A model generated the notes under the pieces. The model searched no databases and had not been told where the DNA came from. It saw nothing but the letters and a program-made list of their open reading frames with translations. Both the position numbers and the translations under genes were made by a program. 6,175 bases of DNA from Cyanobacteriota bacterium (GTDB lineage: Bacteria; Cyanobacteriota; Cyanobacteriia; SKYG9). Of this stretch, positions 5,667-6,175 are shown one piece after another. Numbering within the stretch: the first letter of the stretch is position 1; every line of letters starts with the position of its first letter. The DNA lies in assembly GCA_025054735.1 (NCBI GenBank), contig JANWZG010000239.1, positions 1-6,175 of the forward strand, in the 5' to 3' direction.

Positions 5667-6175
5667 CTATGCAGCCGCTAGCTGAGACGCTACAAAGTCC
5701 CAGTTCACCAAATTTGTGAAGAAGGTTTCAATGTACTTAGGACGAAGGTTTTGGTAGTCCAGGTAGTAGGCATGTTCCCAAACATCAATGGTCAGCAAGG
5801 GGGTTTGTCCTAGAGCAATAGGATTATCAGCATTTGCTGTCTTGGTGACCTTCAGGGTACCACCATCTAACACAAGCCAACCCCAGCCACTACCAAACTG
5901 AGTAGCAGCAGCGGTTTTCAGGGCTTCAATCATCTTGTCAAAACCACCTAAATCGGCATCAATCTTGGCAGCTAGGTCACCAGTAGGTGTGCCACCACCA
6001 TTGGGTTTCATGCAATTCCAATAAAAGGTATGGTTCCAAACCTGAGCAGCATTGTTGAAGATGCCTACTTTTGCAGGATCACCATAGGAGGCTTTGATTA
6101 CCTCTTCTAGAGACTTGTCTGCTAGATCAGTGCCCTCAACTAACTTGTTCAGGTTGGTAACGTAAGCGGCATGGT
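5667..6175 (-). CDS. sodB: Iron superoxide dismutase, 5'-truncated by the window edge
   Basis: The enzyme dismutates superoxide to hydrogen peroxide and oxygen and, in cyanobacteria, is normally a soluble cytoplasmic protein that protects against oxygen radicals from photosynthesis. The open frame continues past the right edge: 168 residues are visible of about 200, starting at a His that corresponds to the HH before the YVTNLN motif. A methionine at 6011 is internal, not the true start. Three of the four metal ligands are visible (His48, Asp130 and His134 of the visible part, in NHTFYW and DVWEHAYY); the first ligand His lies outside. Iron rather than manganese is indicated by Gln44 in AAQVWNH, by Ala115 in TANADNP where Mn enzymes carry Gln, and by close similarity to E. 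coli SodB throughout. A strong terminator follows, so sodB is the last gene of its transcript. Its promoter is not in the window. Confidence 0.95.
   Translation of the reverse strand, partial: HAAYVTNLNKLVEGTDLADKSLEEVIKASYGDPAKVGIFNNAAQVWNHTFYWNCMKPNGGGTPTGDLAAKIDADLGGFDKMIEALKTAAATQFGSGWGWLVLDGGTLKVTKTANADNPIALGQTPLLTIDVWEHAYYLDYQNLRPKYIETFFTNLVNWDFVASQLAAA

Noticed and set aside
5667..6011. A 114-codon frame starting at an internal ATG in sodB
   Set aside because: The same frame stays open to the right edge and encodes conserved superoxide dismutase sequence upstream, including the metal-ligand His in NHTFYW, so this ATG is internal.

Overview
The window is a stretch of cyanobacterial chromosome with every recognisable gene on the minus strand. 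Two lines of evidence point to a cyanobacterium: perfect HIP1 octamers (GCGATCGC) at 1331 and 4456 plus several CGATCG cores, and the protein types, namely a LabA-like NYN protein, a long lipoprotein-type LptC, and a methionyl-tRNA synthetase of about 526 residues with the HIGS/KMGKS signatures I associate with the cyanobacterial and plastid lineage. The species cannot be read from the sequence.

Layout, in the direction of transcription (right to left): a 5'-truncated iron superoxide dismutase (sodB, 5667-6175) ending in a clear intrinsic terminator (5591-5620); a gene-free stretch of about 900 bases (4687-5590) with many short inverted repeats; methionyl-tRNA synthetase (metG, 3106-4686); a NYN-domain predicted ribonuclease of the LabA type (2309-2911); the LPS-export protein LptC (1139-2296), only 12 bases after the NYN gene; a spacer of about 300 bases holding a possible 39-codon membrane peptide; and the N-terminal 279 codons of a type II (calcium-type) P-type ATPase, cut by the left edge.

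The genes do not form one pathway. The NYN gene and lptC look like one transcription unit. metG, the NYN pair and the ATPase each have a plausible but unproven promoter upstream. sodB is insulated by its terminator. No mobile element, CRISPR array, tRNA or rRNA was seen.

No clearly new multi-gene system is present. The points most worth checking are the small hydrophobic ORF overlapping the ATPase start, the cluster of dyads and competing hairpins upstream of metG (about 4786-5010), the excess of CTAG in the gene-free region, and the Trp-marked internal repeats of the long LptC.
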